A stretch of DNA of 64,000 nucleotides from Stomoxys calcitrans (Eukaryota; Arthropoda; Insecta; Diptera; Muscidae): NCBI RefSeq assembly GCF_963082655.1, contig NC_081553.1, forward strand, positions 186,814,752-186,878,751. Direction: 5' to 3'. Positions 47,430 through 58,676 of this stretch are shown here, in pieces (the first letter of the stretch is position 1; each line of letters begins with the position of its first letter). Below the pieces are notes generated by a model. The model was given only the letters and a program-made list of their open reading frames with translations, was not told the origin of the DNA and did not search any database. A program made the position numbers and the translations under genes.

Positions 47430-47873
47430 GATAGATTCTAGTTGGGATTAAGTTCATTAGCGAAGCCAGCCCAACTTTAGGGAGGCTAAACCCCTTGAAT
47501 AGCAATAAAATTTGCAAATCTTATAGAAAACAATGAAATTTTGAATATTCTGCGGGGATACAACTTTTCTGGGGGTGCTTAGCCCGCTTCTACGCTTATG
47601 ACACCCATTTGAACCGATCCCTTGATTTGACTTCTTGAGCTCTTAGAAGCCTTAATTTTTGCCCTATTTGGTTGAACTTTGGTATGTGAAGTGCATTTGC
47701 GTCCTTTAATACTCACAGCGAATAGTACCCATATTAGTTCAAAAATAGGTATAGGCCTCTTAATCTCCCAACAAATCAGCGAGGTATTTTGAGGTAACAA
47801 AATTTCAGTGTAACCAATTGCTTTGAAAAAACCCCTTTTTTTCTTGTCTTACTTCTAATTAAAATTAAAAACA
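47430..47873. other. Degenerate Helentron-like and unassigned sequence
   Basis: Contains phrases such as ATTTGACTTCTTGAGCTCTT typical of the Helentron-like internal units. No gene recognised. Confidence 0.5.
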
Positions 47874-47879
47874 TTTATT
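47874..47879 (-). promoter_or_regulatory. Candidate polyadenylation signal of the coiled-coil gene
   Basis: Minus-strand AATAAA, about 130 bases after the stop at 48008. Confidence 0.45.
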
Positions 47880-48007
47880 CTCGTTTCGGTTATAAATAGA
47901 TCTACGCTAATGCCAATAAATACTGAAGACGATATCAAAAAAACAAAAAACATTTTGTGATCTTCAAAAAATTAAAAAGTGATAAATTTACAACATTTGT
48001 TTCACGG

Positions 48008-49103
48008 TTATTTCTTTTGCACTACTGTCGATTGTTGTTGCTGTGATGGCTCATGGCCAGGTCTCCGCTTGGCAATATTATGGCTAGCACTGTTCAGATT
48101 ATCGCTGTTCTCGTGACTCACCACCACAGAAGCGGAGGAGTCACTTAATTCGACATTAGCATGTAGTCCCGCGTCATTGGCATTAAGTTGAGCTTCTTGA
48201 GCGGATTGTGTGGCCTTCTCTGCTGCGTCCTTGGTTTCCTCGTAATCTAAACGTGCTGTATAGAGTTGGGACTCCACTTGCTCCAGCTTAGCTTTGGCCT
48301 GTGCGACCATATCGATTTGTGAGGCCAATTCAGCTGCAGCTTCTGATGCCGACTTTTGAGCCAATTCAGAGGCTGCTTGGGCATTGTTGAGGGCCGCCGT
48401 TAAAACAGAGACATGTTGTAGGGCTTGTTGTGCTGAATACTGCGCAGCTTTGGCTGAACGTTTGGCTTGCTGCAATTGGGTTAGCTCACTTTGCATAACT
48501 TTGTGAGACTCGGCACTTTGTTCCTCCAGACGATGCAGTAGAACTTCTTTGCCTTTAAGTACAGCAACAGCTGTACCTGCGGCTTGTACTGCTGCCTGGG
48601 CTAAGGTACTCTTTGCAATGTAGGCTGCTTGTTTGCCAGCAGCATTTTGAGAGGCCACTGCCGAATTGGCTTGATCTGCAGAACCTTTGGCTATGCTACG
48701 CAAACCATTATCTACAAGATATGAACCTCCAGTGGGTGTTGTCACATGATCACCTCCATAATGTTCAGGCTCATAGTGAAAGGTTTCATAGTGGGACTGA
48801 TGCGATGTCTGGCGATGATGGGGATTGTGATGTTTATTGTATTCATCAAAGTGGATCTCTTCGAAATGATAGGGTTCCGATAGGCTGGAAGGCTCACTTG
48901 GTGGCTGAAGTGGCGGATGATGGGGTGCAATGCCATAGACGCCTTTTCTTTTCACTTTGCGTGCCGAAACCAATGTAGCTTGAATAAGAGAGAGAGAGCG
49001 AGAGTGAGAGAGAGAAAGAGAGTGAGAAGATGTTTTTGTTGTTTGTGGGGTTGCTTTGTTTACCTATCGAAAGAATCAGGATTATATGTTTTAAGGGTAT
49101 CAT
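48008..49103 (-). CDS. Secreted Ala/Gln-rich coiled-coil protein, probable DUF745 family
   Basis: Two exons on the minus strand: 49103-49064 and 48978-48008, joined across an 85-base intron (donor GTAAAC, acceptor ATTCAAG), giving 336 residues. Exon 1 codes MIPLKHIILILSI, which with ATLVSA from exon 2 makes a signal peptide. After a basic start (RKVKRKG) comes a His/Tyr/Pro-rich region (residues about 25-90), then about 170 residues of Ala-rich heptad-like sequence (AAGKQAAYIAKSTLAQAAVQ, ASELAQKSASEAAAELASQI, AKAKLEQVESQLYTARLDY), and a polar tail with QQQQ. Such Ala-rich coiled coils after a signal peptide resemble insect DUF745 proteins, whose function is not established. Phase 1 splicing (G plus CT) fits. 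The frame is intact, unlike its transposon neighbours, so the gene is probably functional. Confidence 0.8.
48979..49063 (-). other. Short intron rich in GA repeats
   Basis: 85 bases between the two exons; the plus strand carries AGAGAGAGAGCGAGAG-type repeats at about 48988-49030. Confidence 0.75.
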
Positions 49104-49414
49104 TCTTTTTTCGATTTTTGAAATATGGATTGAACCTGAAACGAAAAAACCATTAAGAAAAAAAAATGTTTTTATTATTTGGGAAATGCTATTTTTTAAA
49201 GGTTATCTTGTTACAGCGGGATTCTTCTCTTATATTTATGAGTCATGTTCTGTTCAAGTTTAAGCTTAATGCTAAAAGAGTTTTTTTTATTGTGGAGTTT
49301 AAAAGGCATACCACATGGCGGCAACACTTAGTTGAGAAGTTTAACACTACCCCACAGATGTCGCCAGTATCACTAAAAGGGGCGACCACAGTATTAATGT
49401 GGGGGTTAGCTGTT
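49104..49414. other. 5' flank of the coiled-coil gene; degenerate SINE-like piece
   Basis: No clear promoter. A degenerate block at about 49245-49400 (GAGAAGTTTAACACTACC, then GTCGCCAGTATCA) recurs at about 52130-52200 and distantly resembles the SINE body. Confidence 0.45.
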
Positions 49415-50338
49415 ATAATGGGCGATGTCTTAAGAGCTATAGGGCAATTTTTCATAAAAAACACATAAAATTCAGAAAAATGCATGAAATCTTCATTTGA
49501 ATCGATAGAACGGCCCATATAATTTAATGTTTGAAGATTATTTCATGCAAATGTTGAACGTGACTGCGCCTTAAATGGTCCATCCTTTTAGTCCAATTTT
49601 GGCATACTCTTTCCAACATTTCGGCCTGTATCTCATGAATAAATGCTTCAATGTTGTCTTCCAATGCGTCAATTGAAGCGGTCTTGTCTGTATAGACATG
49701 AGCTTTAACATAGTCCCACAAAAAATATTCTAAAGGCGTTAAATAGCACGATCTAGGCGGTCAATTTACCGGTCCTAAACATGAAATAAAATGTTCACCG
49801 AACTCTCCTATCAATGAATCCATTGTCACGCGTGCTGTGTGGCATGTGGTACCGTAGCGTTGAAACCACATGGCATGCAAGTCAAGCTCTTGCATTTTGG
49901 GCAAAAAAAAGTTGGATATCATCTCACGATAGCGCTCACCATTTACAGTTATGTTATGATTCGCATCATCTTTGAAGAAGTACGGGCCAATGATGCCACC
50001 AGCCAATAAACAGCATCAAACTGTGACTTCTATAGACTTTTATAGCTCTTGCAGTGCTTCTGGATGAACTTCACTCCAAGATTGACAATTCTGCTTATCG
50101 ACGTACCCATTGAACCAAAAATGAGATTCGTCGTAAAATGGAAGAAGCGCGCGATGAACTTTCTTAACAGAGCACGCATTTCGGTAATAAAATTCAATAA
50201 TTTGCAAGCGTTGATGATTCATGGTTAAATTATAGACAAAACTGAAGATGTATGACAGTGAAACAAAACACGAAACGTGCGTGAACTGTTTAAACTAGTG
50301 TTGCCAAAAAGATAATAGCTTAAAAATCACCCTTTATA
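49415..50338 (-). mobile_element. Internally deleted mariner transposon
   Basis: Minus-strand transposase pieces: 50222-50040 (N-terminus MNHQRLQIIEFYYRNACS joined directly to SHFWFNGYVDKQN), 50006-49761 (AGGIIGPYFFKDDANHNITV through GATCHTAR-like GTTCHTARVTMDSL) and 49721-49524 (YVKAHVYTDKTASIDALEDN). The helix-turn-helix region is deleted and frames are broken. Right end TTAAAAATCACCCTTTATA at 50320-50338; the left end near 49415 reads TATAATGGGCGATG. It belongs to the same family as 1-285. Confidence 0.85.
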
Positions 50339-50384
50339 AATGCGTGATGTCCTTTTCAAGGTTAAGCTGAATGATAGAAGAGCT

Positions 50385-52093
50385 TTTTATACCCTCCACC
50401 ATAGGATGGGGGGTATACTAATTTCGCCATTCTGTTTGTAACTACTCGAAATATTCGTCCGAGACCCCATAAGGTATATATATTCTTGATCGTCGCGACA
50501 TTTTATGTCAATCTAGCCATATCCGTCCGTCTGTCCGTCTGTCCGTCCGTCTGTCCGTCCGTCCGTCTGTCCGTCCGTCTGTCCGTCCGTCCGTCCGTCC
50601 GTCTGTCCGTCCGTCCGTCCGTCCGTCCGTCCGTCCGTCCGTCTGTCTGTCGAAAGCACGCTAACTTCCGAAGGAATAAAGCTAGTATTGGTATTCTACT
50701 GGTATTGTAAATGGGCCATATCGGTCCATGTTTTGATATAGCTGCCAGATAAACCGATTTTGGGTCTTGACTTCTTGAGCCTCTATAGTGCGCAATTTTT
50801 ATCCCATTGGAATGAAATTTTGCACGACGTGTTCTGTTATGATATCCAACAACTGTGCCGAGTATGGTTCAAATCGGGTAATAACCTGATATAGCTGTCA
50901 TATAAACCGATCTTGGGTCTTGCCTTCTTGAGCTTCTAGAGTGCGCAATTCTTATCCGATTTGAATGAAATTTTGCCCGACGAGTTTTGTTATGATATCC
51001 AACAACTGTGGAAAGTATGGTTCAAATCGGTTCATAACCTGATATAGCTGTCATATAAACCTATCTTGGGTCTTGACTTCTTGAGTCTCTAGAGTGCCCA
51101 ATTCTTATCCGATTTGAATGAAATTTTGCACGACGTGTTTTGTTATGATATCCAACAACTGTGGCATGTATGGTTCAAATCGGTTCATAACCTGATATAG
51201 CTGCCATATAAACCGATTTTGGGTCTTGACTTCTTGAGCCTCTAGAGTGCGCAATTCTTATCCGATTTGAATGAAAATTTTGCACGACGTGTTTTGTTAT
51301 GATAACCAACAACTGTGCCAAGTATGGTTCAAATCGGTTCATAACCTGATATAGCTGTCATATAAACCGATCTTGGGTCTTGACTTCTTGAGTCTCTAGA
51401 GATCGCAATTATTATCCGATTTGAATGATATTTTGTACGAAGTATTTTGTTATGATATCCAACAACTGTGTCAAGTATGGTTCAAATCGGTTCATAACCT
51501 GATATAGCTGTCATATAAACCGATCTTGGGTCTTGACTTCTTGAGCCTCTAGAGTACGCAATTATTATCCGATTTGGCTGAAATTTTGCATGACGCATTT
51601 TATTCTAACTTTCAACAACTGTGTCAAATAAGGTTTAAATCGGTTAATAACCTGATATACCTGCCATATAAACCGATCTTGGGTCTTGACTTCTTGAGCT
51701 TCTACAGGGCGCAATTCCTATCCGATTTGCCTGAAATTTTGTACGACGGATCCTCTCATGATCGTCAACATACGTGTTTATTATGTTCTGAATCGGTCTA
51801 TAGCCCGATACAGCTCCCATATAAATCGATCTCTCTACTTTACTTCTTGAGCCCCCAAAGGGCGCAATTCTTATTCGAATTGGCTGACATTTTACACAGG
51901 TCTCCAACATATAATTTAATTGTGGTCCAAACCGGACCGTATCTTGATATCGCTCTAATAGCAGAGCAAATCTTTTCTTATATCCTTTTTTTGCCTAAGT
52001 AGAGATGCCGGGAAAAGAACTCGACAAATGCGATCCATGGTGGAGGGTATATAAGATTCGGCCCGGCCGAACTTAGCACTCTTTTACTTGTTT
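50385..52093 (+). mobile_element. Helentron/DINE-1-like element, complete copy (1.7 kb)
   Basis: Starts TTTTATACCCTCCACCATAG, then GGTATATATATTCTTGATCG and a CCGT/CTGT microsatellite. The body has five to six direct units of about 153 bp (GATATAGCTG at 50735, 50888, 51042, 51194, 51348, 51501). The end is CATGGTGGAGGGTATATAAG, hairpin TTCGGCCCGGCCGAA, CTTTTACTTGTTT. The start and end are inverted relative to each other (TATACCCTCCACCAT). No ORF. These are features of DINE-1/Helentron-associated elements; family assignment is inferred. Confidence 0.8.
50523..50653 (+). repeat. CCGT/CTGT microsatellite inside the Helentron-like element
   Basis: Some 130 bases of CCGT and CTGT tetranucleotides, in the position where DINE-1 elements carry a short version of the same repeat. 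Gives a spurious Ser/Val/Arg/Pro-rich open frame. Confidence 0.95.
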
Positions 52094-52310
52094 TTATTGC
52101 GGACTTTAAACGGGGTTCCGCATAGCGCTACCACTTAGTTGGGAAGTTTAACACTGCTAAATACCTAAAAAATGTGGCTAGTATCAGTATTAGTGTGGCG
52201 ATAAGAATAAGGCCATGGTGGTCTCGTGGATGGTTCAACTCCTGCAGTTAAAATGGTATTCAGAATAGTTCATTCACCTATGGTTTTCAAATGCATCTAA
52301 ATGATGTTCT
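52094..52310. other. Degenerate repeat, no gene
   Basis: Holds the SINE-like degenerate block also seen at 49245-49400, and otherwise nothing. Confidence 0.45.
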
Positions 52311-52850
52311 CTCACAAGAGAACGTATGCTATTCGCCCATGCCAACAACATCGATATTATGGGCGATCACCGGAAGAAGTAATTACAGCCTTTGAAAGTA
52401 TCTAAAGAGAATCAATGAAAATGGGTTTGGCAGTAAATAGAGATAAGACAAAGTGGACGATATCAACTCCCACAAGGCCCTGTACCCCCGAGCAGATAAA
52501 GAAAATGGAAAAAGTTGGGAATCTCAAATTTGAGATAGTCTCGAGTCGACCGACCTCGGCACCGCCGTAACCGAAACGAACGACACCAGTTTCGAAATGA
52601 AGCGAAGAATAATAGATACAGAAGCTACTTTGGATTGAGCAAGCAGCTGAGGAGCAAAACCACCTCTCGAAAGACGAAAATTACACTGTACAAGACACCG
52701 ATACTACCCGTGCTCTTGAATGGCTCCGAATCAGGGGTATAAGCGAAAGCAGATAAGGTAGTCTTTGAGGGTTTTGAGAGGGGTATATATGAACCTGTTT
52801 ACGTTAATGGATAATATAGGCTTCGTTTGAAACACGAGCTGTATGATGAC
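52311..52850 (+). mobile_element. Decayed copy of the LINE at 62186-63052
   Basis: Aligned phrases in the same order: TATTGGGCGATCACCGGAAG-like start, AATGGGTTTGGCAGTAAATA, CTCGGCACCGCCGTAACCG-like middle. The YADD codons are mutated and the frame broken. Confidence 0.75.
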
Positions 52851-52878
52851 GATAGCATAGTTAAACGTATCTCCTCAT

Positions 52879-53037
52879 TGGAGAGAAGTTTAACATGGCA
52901 TAATACCTCACAAATGTTGCCAGCGTTAGGAGGGGAAAACCACCTCTGAAAATTTTTTCTGATGATCTCGCCGGAATTCGAACCCAGGCGTTCAGCGTCA
53001 TAGGCGGACATGCCAACCTCTGCGCTACGGTGGCCTC
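52879..53037 (-). mobile_element. SINE copy, 3'-truncated
   Basis: Minus-strand head (GGAGGCCACCGTAGCGCAG), box B (GTTCGAATTCC) and middle; 3' part missing. Confidence 0.8.
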
Positions 53038-53217
53038 CACAAACTTTAGTCAGCTCAAAACGTGTTTGTGTCTTAAGTCTATTGGTACTGTCATAAAAGG
53101 CATGCATGTAAGAACAAAAGACTTAAGACACATACTTACCGTTGAGGTTTACGCTTGTGGCTTAAGTCTTTTTATACAAAATTTTAAAATTTATAATAAG
53201 AATAATGGAAAGAACTT

Positions 53218-53279
53218 TAGGTTAGGTTAGATTGAAAAGAGGTTGCAGATTAATCTGCCCCATGCCACTATAGTCCATA
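53218..53279 (-). mobile_element. 3' tail of RNase H LINE, split by an insertion
   Basis: TTAGGTTAGATTGAAAAGAG then CTGCCCCATGCCACTAT matches the 3' UTR at 41994-42055. The UTR resumes at about 53958 (TATGGACATACAT), so 53280-53957 is inserted in it. Confidence 0.75.
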
Positions 53280-53957
53280 CCCAGCTTACAATTTGATCCT
53301 ACTTTGTCTGACGTACGACATGTCTGCATATACTGGGACGAAATATACGACAATTTTTACCAGCTCCGGAAAGAAATCGATTAGACAAGTCTGTGGGAAT
53401 TTATTTTTATTTCATTTATTCTGATATTTAAGAACGAAATCGTAACGATTTCTGTACGGCGTGTCGGAAGAACGTTTTGTTTGGTTCCTTTTAATTTTTG
53501 CATAGCAACATTTCGTAACCACGTGTTCGGAATGCCTACAAGTGGTGGAGGGGGATATTTTGTTTTTGGTTTTCTTTTTTTTCGAATTGAGTGTGGTGCC
53601 GTTAATTGAAACCGTTTGACCGTCAAGAAATCGATTCGTCGGAAAAACCATTCGCATTTTTTAAGACATTCGTCAAGAAATCGGTCCGAAATTGTCCTCG
53701 AATTCAGTCCTCATTTGGTATGACACAAAATTTTCCATCAGATTTTCCCGGAGTTTTTTTTCGGACAACGATGCGATATCGGTACGATGTGGCGGCAAAT
53801 ATATCAGATTTCCCTCAGCAGTGCCGTTCCGACAACATGAGAACCACTTCTCTCGTTTTTAGTTAAGATGTCGGTAAAACATCGGATCCGATATTGGATT
53901 ATTCATCCGATTGTTGGGGCGATGTCGGACCGAAATCGGAAAATATTGTTAGCTGGG
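53280..53957. mobile_element. Candidate DNA transposon with inverted ends, no ORF
   Basis: 678 bp whose ends are inverted: CCCAGCTTACAA at 53280-53291 and TTGTTAGCTGGG at 53946-53957 (11 of 12 matching when complemented). It interrupts a LINE 3' UTR that is continuous elsewhere in the window. No transposase. The exact target duplication is unclear, possibly within the ATA/TATA flanks. Confidence 0.6.
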
Positions 53958-54480
53958 TATATGGACATACATAAACCTAAGACAGTAATGGTAATGGTTT
54001 ACCATTCCACTCACCCAAGTTGGTTCAAATATGGTACCTGTGTCTCTTAGTCACGATGGCAGGGCAATGACATAGGAAATGCTTGAACGTCTCATCATTT
54101 TCCCCACATGCACTATACATGTTTTCAATTCCCGCAACTATTCTGTATAAGTGAGCTCGTAGTGCTATGTGTCCTGTTATAATACCCAAAGCTTTATTTA
54201 TCGTCTTCTGACTTTTTTTCAGTAATAGCCTCGTCTTTCTACGATCCGGATCTTCCAATAGGATTTCGTCATCACAACGATAGTTTTGCTGTTTCACAGT
54301 GTTACAAGCGCTTTCGTCGTAAGAATTCGTGTTTACTAAGTTTATTGATGGCAGGTCTCTGGCACCTACCGCCAATTCGTATGCCCTTTCGTTTCTCTTT
54401 ACTCCTCTATGGTCCGGCACCAAAACAATGTAGATCGTCCCATCCTCAAATAAGGCGTTAATCTCCTTCTTTGAGGTTGG
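53958..54480 (-). mobile_element. RNase H LINE fragment (C-terminal end)
   Basis: The minus strand encodes a decayed end of the RNase H ORF (MYSACGENDETFKHFLCHCP; DPDRRKTRLLLKKSQK). It continues the 3' UTR piece at 53218-53279. Confidence 0.8.
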
Positions 54481-54489
54481 CACGATCCT

Positions 54490-54885
54490 GGGACTTCAAC
54501 GTAGCGCAGGGTTTAGCATGTCCGATTATGACGCTGAACGCCTGTGCATATCCTGGCGAGAACATCAGAACAAATTTTCAGCGGTGGTTATCCCTCCTAA
54601 TGCTAACGACATTTGGGAGGTTCTATGCCATGGAAAAACTTCTCTCCAAAAAGATGTCGCCACCATGATGCAGAGGTTAGTATGTCCGTCTATAATACTG
54701 AACGCCTGGGTTCGAATCCTGGAAATCAGAAACAATTTTCAGCAGTGGTTATCCCCTCCAAATGGTGGCTAAATTTGTAAGGTACTTTGCCATGGAAAAG
54801 CTTCGCCCTCCCTGAAAATGGGACGATCTTGGGAGGCCACCGTAGAGCAGCACGCTTGTGATTCATGGGCAAATTTGCATTTTGC
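54490..54885 (+). mobile_element. Two to three SINE fragments in tandem
   Basis: Heads at about 54498 and 54664 (GCAGAGGTTAGTATGTCCG), middle parts with CAGCGGTGGTTATCCC, and a deleted copy at 54836-54885 in which the head joins directly to the ATGGGCAAATTTGCATTT tail. Confidence 0.7.
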
Positions 54886-54889
54886 AAAA

Positions 54890-55975
54890 CTCCAAGGCTG
54901 TTCGTGATCTTACCGACCTAGACATTCAACCGACCTTCATGGATGTAATGAAGGTCAGTTGAATGTCCTCATGTTAACACCACACCACCTCATGCATTCT
55001 ATGATCGCCTGGATCTCCTCCTACAGGACCGTATTATGGTCAAGTCAGTCCAAAACAGATCTCAGTCTCTGGGTTCTCAATGTAGACCTCCAGGCCCACT
55101 CTGTCCACTAGCTTTGTTCCATCCGTGTAACATAATCTTCCAGATGGCAATACAAGGGTTCCGTCAATCCAAGGATGTGCCGCTGGCGGCAGTATCTCGC
55201 ACTCGACTTCAAGGTTCATCTCAGGTATCCGATCGGAAACCTCTTCCATTTCTTCCAGGTATCCTATAGTCGCCTCGATTATAACGCGATGGTATGAGTT
55301 GCTCCCATCCTCAATCCATTCTCCCATCGCCTTAAGTTTCGTAGCCGCAGTGGCTGCCTCACACTTAATCTGTATGTCAAAGGGTCGGATATCTAGAATA
55401 GTCTAAAGTGCTCTAATGAGCGTGGTCCTCATCGCTCCGCCTATGCCAAGACAACATGTTCTCTGAACCTGTTGTATGGTCCTTCCTTGCAAAGAAGTCC
55501 ACCAAACTACTAAGGCTTAAGTAAGTATTGGTCTAATTACGCTCCTGTAGAGTCAGTGGACTATCATCGGATTTAGGCCCCATTTCGACCCTATGGTCTG
55601 TCTACATAGCGCTCAACATATGTGAGCCATCTCAGTACGCTCCTGAATAAAGTTTCCTTGTCAGATATCGAAATCGTTTTATTGAGGAAACGTGGTACTT
55701 TCAATTGGCCCATCTTCGTCTTCCTCGTGAACAGTCTTCTCTGGGTTAACATTGAGACCACTGGGTCTAGCCCAGTCATATGCCATACGCAAGACCCTTT
55801 CGGCCCTTCTGCATAGCTGGTTCGGATTCTCAGATCGTCTGCGTAGCAGACGGCCTCAAATACCTGCTCAGTCCGCATCCGCGTAATAGGCCTTTTGTGG
55901 TGGTCACCCATAGGAGTGGCTGGTCCGGGGTGACTTCAATGATTGGAAGCTTTTAAAGGCTTCCTTTAGCATAAA
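54890..55975 (-). mobile_element. RNase H LINE fragment (RT palm to RNase H)
   Basis: Minus strand: AVCYADDLRIR (an intact YADD) near 55850, NKTISISDK thumb, GEWIEDGSNSYHRVIIEATI, and an RNase H start YTDGTKLVDRVGLEVYIE near 55105. Many frameshifts and deletions. Confidence 0.8.
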
Positions 55976-56560
55976 GTCTGTAATGATAAGCCTTCGATCA
56001 ACATCATTGTTTCAAGATTCCGTTGTTTTAATTTTTGTGCAATGGTGTCTGTTTGTTTCCACTGTCTTAGTTAGTCCCGTCATATCCTGTGAAAAATGTT
56101 TTTTCATCAAAAGTCTCAATCATCAAAGTCTCAAAATTTGATTAGTGTTATGTATTAGACCTCTTGAAGTCCTTGCAGAATATGGTGCAAATCGGACCAT
56201 ATATCGATATATCTGTCATATAGACCAATTCGAGATTTAAAGTCCTTGTCCCATAAAGGCGCATTTATTATTCGAATGAAATTTTTAACCGTGAATTGTA
56301 GGGAGTATTGGCCAGATCGGACTATATTCAGATATAATGTAGACCGTTCCTCCGACTTAGAGTCTTGAGCTCAAAAAGGCGCATTTTTCGAAAATATTTA
56401 GATTATCAACAAGTTTTAGATGCAAAATTAAGTCGAATATAGTCTTGATAAACTTATACTTGGCTATAGCTGCCAAGTATATCGAACTGTCGAATTAGCA
56501 TCCTTGGTTCATAAATATAGAATTTTTAGTTCGGTTTCCTTGAATTTTAGTACACTAAAT
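55976..56560 (+). mobile_element. Degenerate LINE edge and Helentron-like internal repeats
   Basis: 55976-56130 resembles the RT N-terminal part of the LINE in reverse. 56140-56560 has three decayed units with GATATATCTGTCATATAGAC and GGCGCATTTATTATTCG typical of Helentron subfamily A. Confidence 0.55.
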
Positions 56561-56609
56561 TGTTAGAATCCGACAGCTGCCTTGACTGGAACTTGTTATG
56601 AAGATAACA

Positions 56610-56985
56610 AATTAGACGTTTTCGTCCATTGTGATACCACAGGAACAGAAGAAGGAAGATGCCTTCTATTTCCTACTGTTGAACAAGTCAGATCGCTTTA
56701 AAAAGCCACATAACTTGCGAATGTTCACATCCACTAAATCAGACAGGTTCTCAAAGAAATGAGAACCTAAAGTGGAACTCCTTCTGACTGCTAGTACGGG
56801 ACACACACACAGAAGGTGTTCTATAGTCTCTTCTTCTCTTCTTCTTCTGCAAAAGTCGTTGCTGGCAACCTTCAGTCTGTCAGCATGTTTTCCGTTTAGA
56901 CAGTGAGCTGTCATGACGGACACAATGACTGAGACGTCTTTTCTAGCCAATGACAGCAAAGCAGTTCACCTCTTCAAGTCTTAGG
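56610..56985 (-). mobile_element. Second LINE family, RNase H C-terminal end
   Basis: The minus strand codes SVIVSVMTAHCLNGKHADRL, FCRRRREEETIEHLLCVCP and FENLSDLVDVNIRKLCGFLK, a Cys/His-rich end as found after RNase H in several LINE clades. The 3' UTR begins at 56666 and matches 41694-41850. Confidence 0.75.
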
Positions 56986-57080
56986 TGTACATATTTTTTT
57001 ACAGAATCCTTGAAGATTGACATCCAATATTGGGTACAGTCGAAACGCTTTCTTCCACTTTTATCATTTGCCATTTACAG

Positions 57081-58676
57081 TTTTTATACCCTTCACCATA
57101 GGATGGGGTTATACTAATTTCGTCATTCTGTTTGTAACACCTCGAAATATGCGTCTAAGACCCCATAAAGTATTCTTGAGCGTCATGACATTTTAAGTCG
57201 ATCTAGCCATGTCCGTCCGTCTGTCTGTCGAAGCCACACTAACTTTCCAAGGAGTAAAGCTAGGCGCTTGAAATTTTGCACAAATACTTTTTATTAGTGT
57301 AGGTCGGTTGGGATTGTAAATGGGCTATATCGGTCCATGATTTGATATAGCTGCCATATAAACCGATCTTGGGTCTTGACTCCTTGAGCCTCTAGAGGGC
57401 ACAATTCTTATCCGATTTGGCTGAACTTTTGCATAAGGTGTTTTATTGTGACTTCCAACAACTGTGTCGAGAATGGTTCAAATCGGTCCATAACCTGATA
57501 TAGCTGTCATATAAACCGATCTTGGGTCTTGACTTCTTGAGCCTCTAGGGGGCGCAATTCTTATCCGATTGAAATGAAATTTTGCACGACGTGTTTTGTT
57601 ATAATATCCAACAATTGTGTCAAGTATGGTTCAAATCGATCCATAACCTGATACAGCTGCCATATAAACCGATCTGGTTTCTTGACTTCTTGAGCCTCCA
57701 GAGGGCGTAATTATTATCAGATTTGGCTGAACTTTTGCATGAGGTGTTTTATTGTGACTTCTAACAACTGTGTCGAGTATGGTTCAAATCGGTCCATAAC
57801 CCGATATAGCTGCCTTATAAACCGATCTTGGGTCTTGACTCCTTGAGCCTCTAGAGGGCGCAATTGTTATCCGATTGAAATGAAATTTTGCACCACGTAT
57901 TTTGTTATGATATGCAACAACTGTGCCGAATATGGTTCAAATCGGTCCATAACCTGATATAGCTGTCGTATAAACCGATCTTGGGTCTGGACTTTTTGAG
58001 CCTCTAGAGGGCGCAATTCTTATCCGATTTGAATGAATTTTTGCACGACGTGTTTTGTTATGATATCCAACAACTGTGTCAAGTATGGTTCAAATCGATC
58101 CATAACCTGATAAAGCTGTCATATAAACCTATCTGGGGTCTTGATTTCTTAAGCCTCTAGAGGGCGCAATTCTTATCCGATTGAAATGAATTTTTGCACG
58201 ACATGTTTTGTTATGATATCCAACAACTGTGCCAAGCATGATTCTAATCAGTTCATAACCTGATATAGCTGCCATATAAACCGATCTGGGATCTTGTCTA
58301 CTTGACCCTCTAGAGGTCGCAATTATTATCCGATTTCCCGGAAATTTTGTACGACAGATCCTCTCATGACCGTCAACATACATGTTTATTATGGTCTGAA
58401 TCGGTCTATAGCCCGATACAGCTCCCATATAAATCGATCTCTCTATTTTACTTCTTGAGCCCCCAAAGTGCGCAATTCTTATTCGAATTGGCTGACATTT
58501 TACACAGGTCTCCAGCATATAATTTAATTGTGGTCCAAACCGGTCTATATCTTGATATCGCTCTAATAGCAGAGCAAATCTTTTCTTATATCCTTTCTTG
58601 TCGGGAAAAGAACTCGACAAATGCGATCCAAGGTGGAGGGTATATAAGATAAGATGTATGCACTGTTTTACTTGTT
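57081..58676 (+). mobile_element. Helentron/DINE-1-like element, long copy
   Basis: TTTTTATACCCTTCACCATA start, short CCGT/CTGT stretch at 57210-57230, then about seven units near 150 bp (ATATAGCTGCCATATAAACC), ending GGTGGAGGGTATATAAGATA and a decayed ACTGTTTTACTTGTT end without the GC hairpin. Confidence 0.75.

Noticed and set aside
50486..50710. Ser/Val/Arg/Pro-rich 74-residue ORF
   Set aside because: It is translated CCGT/CTGT microsatellite inside a Helentron-like element.
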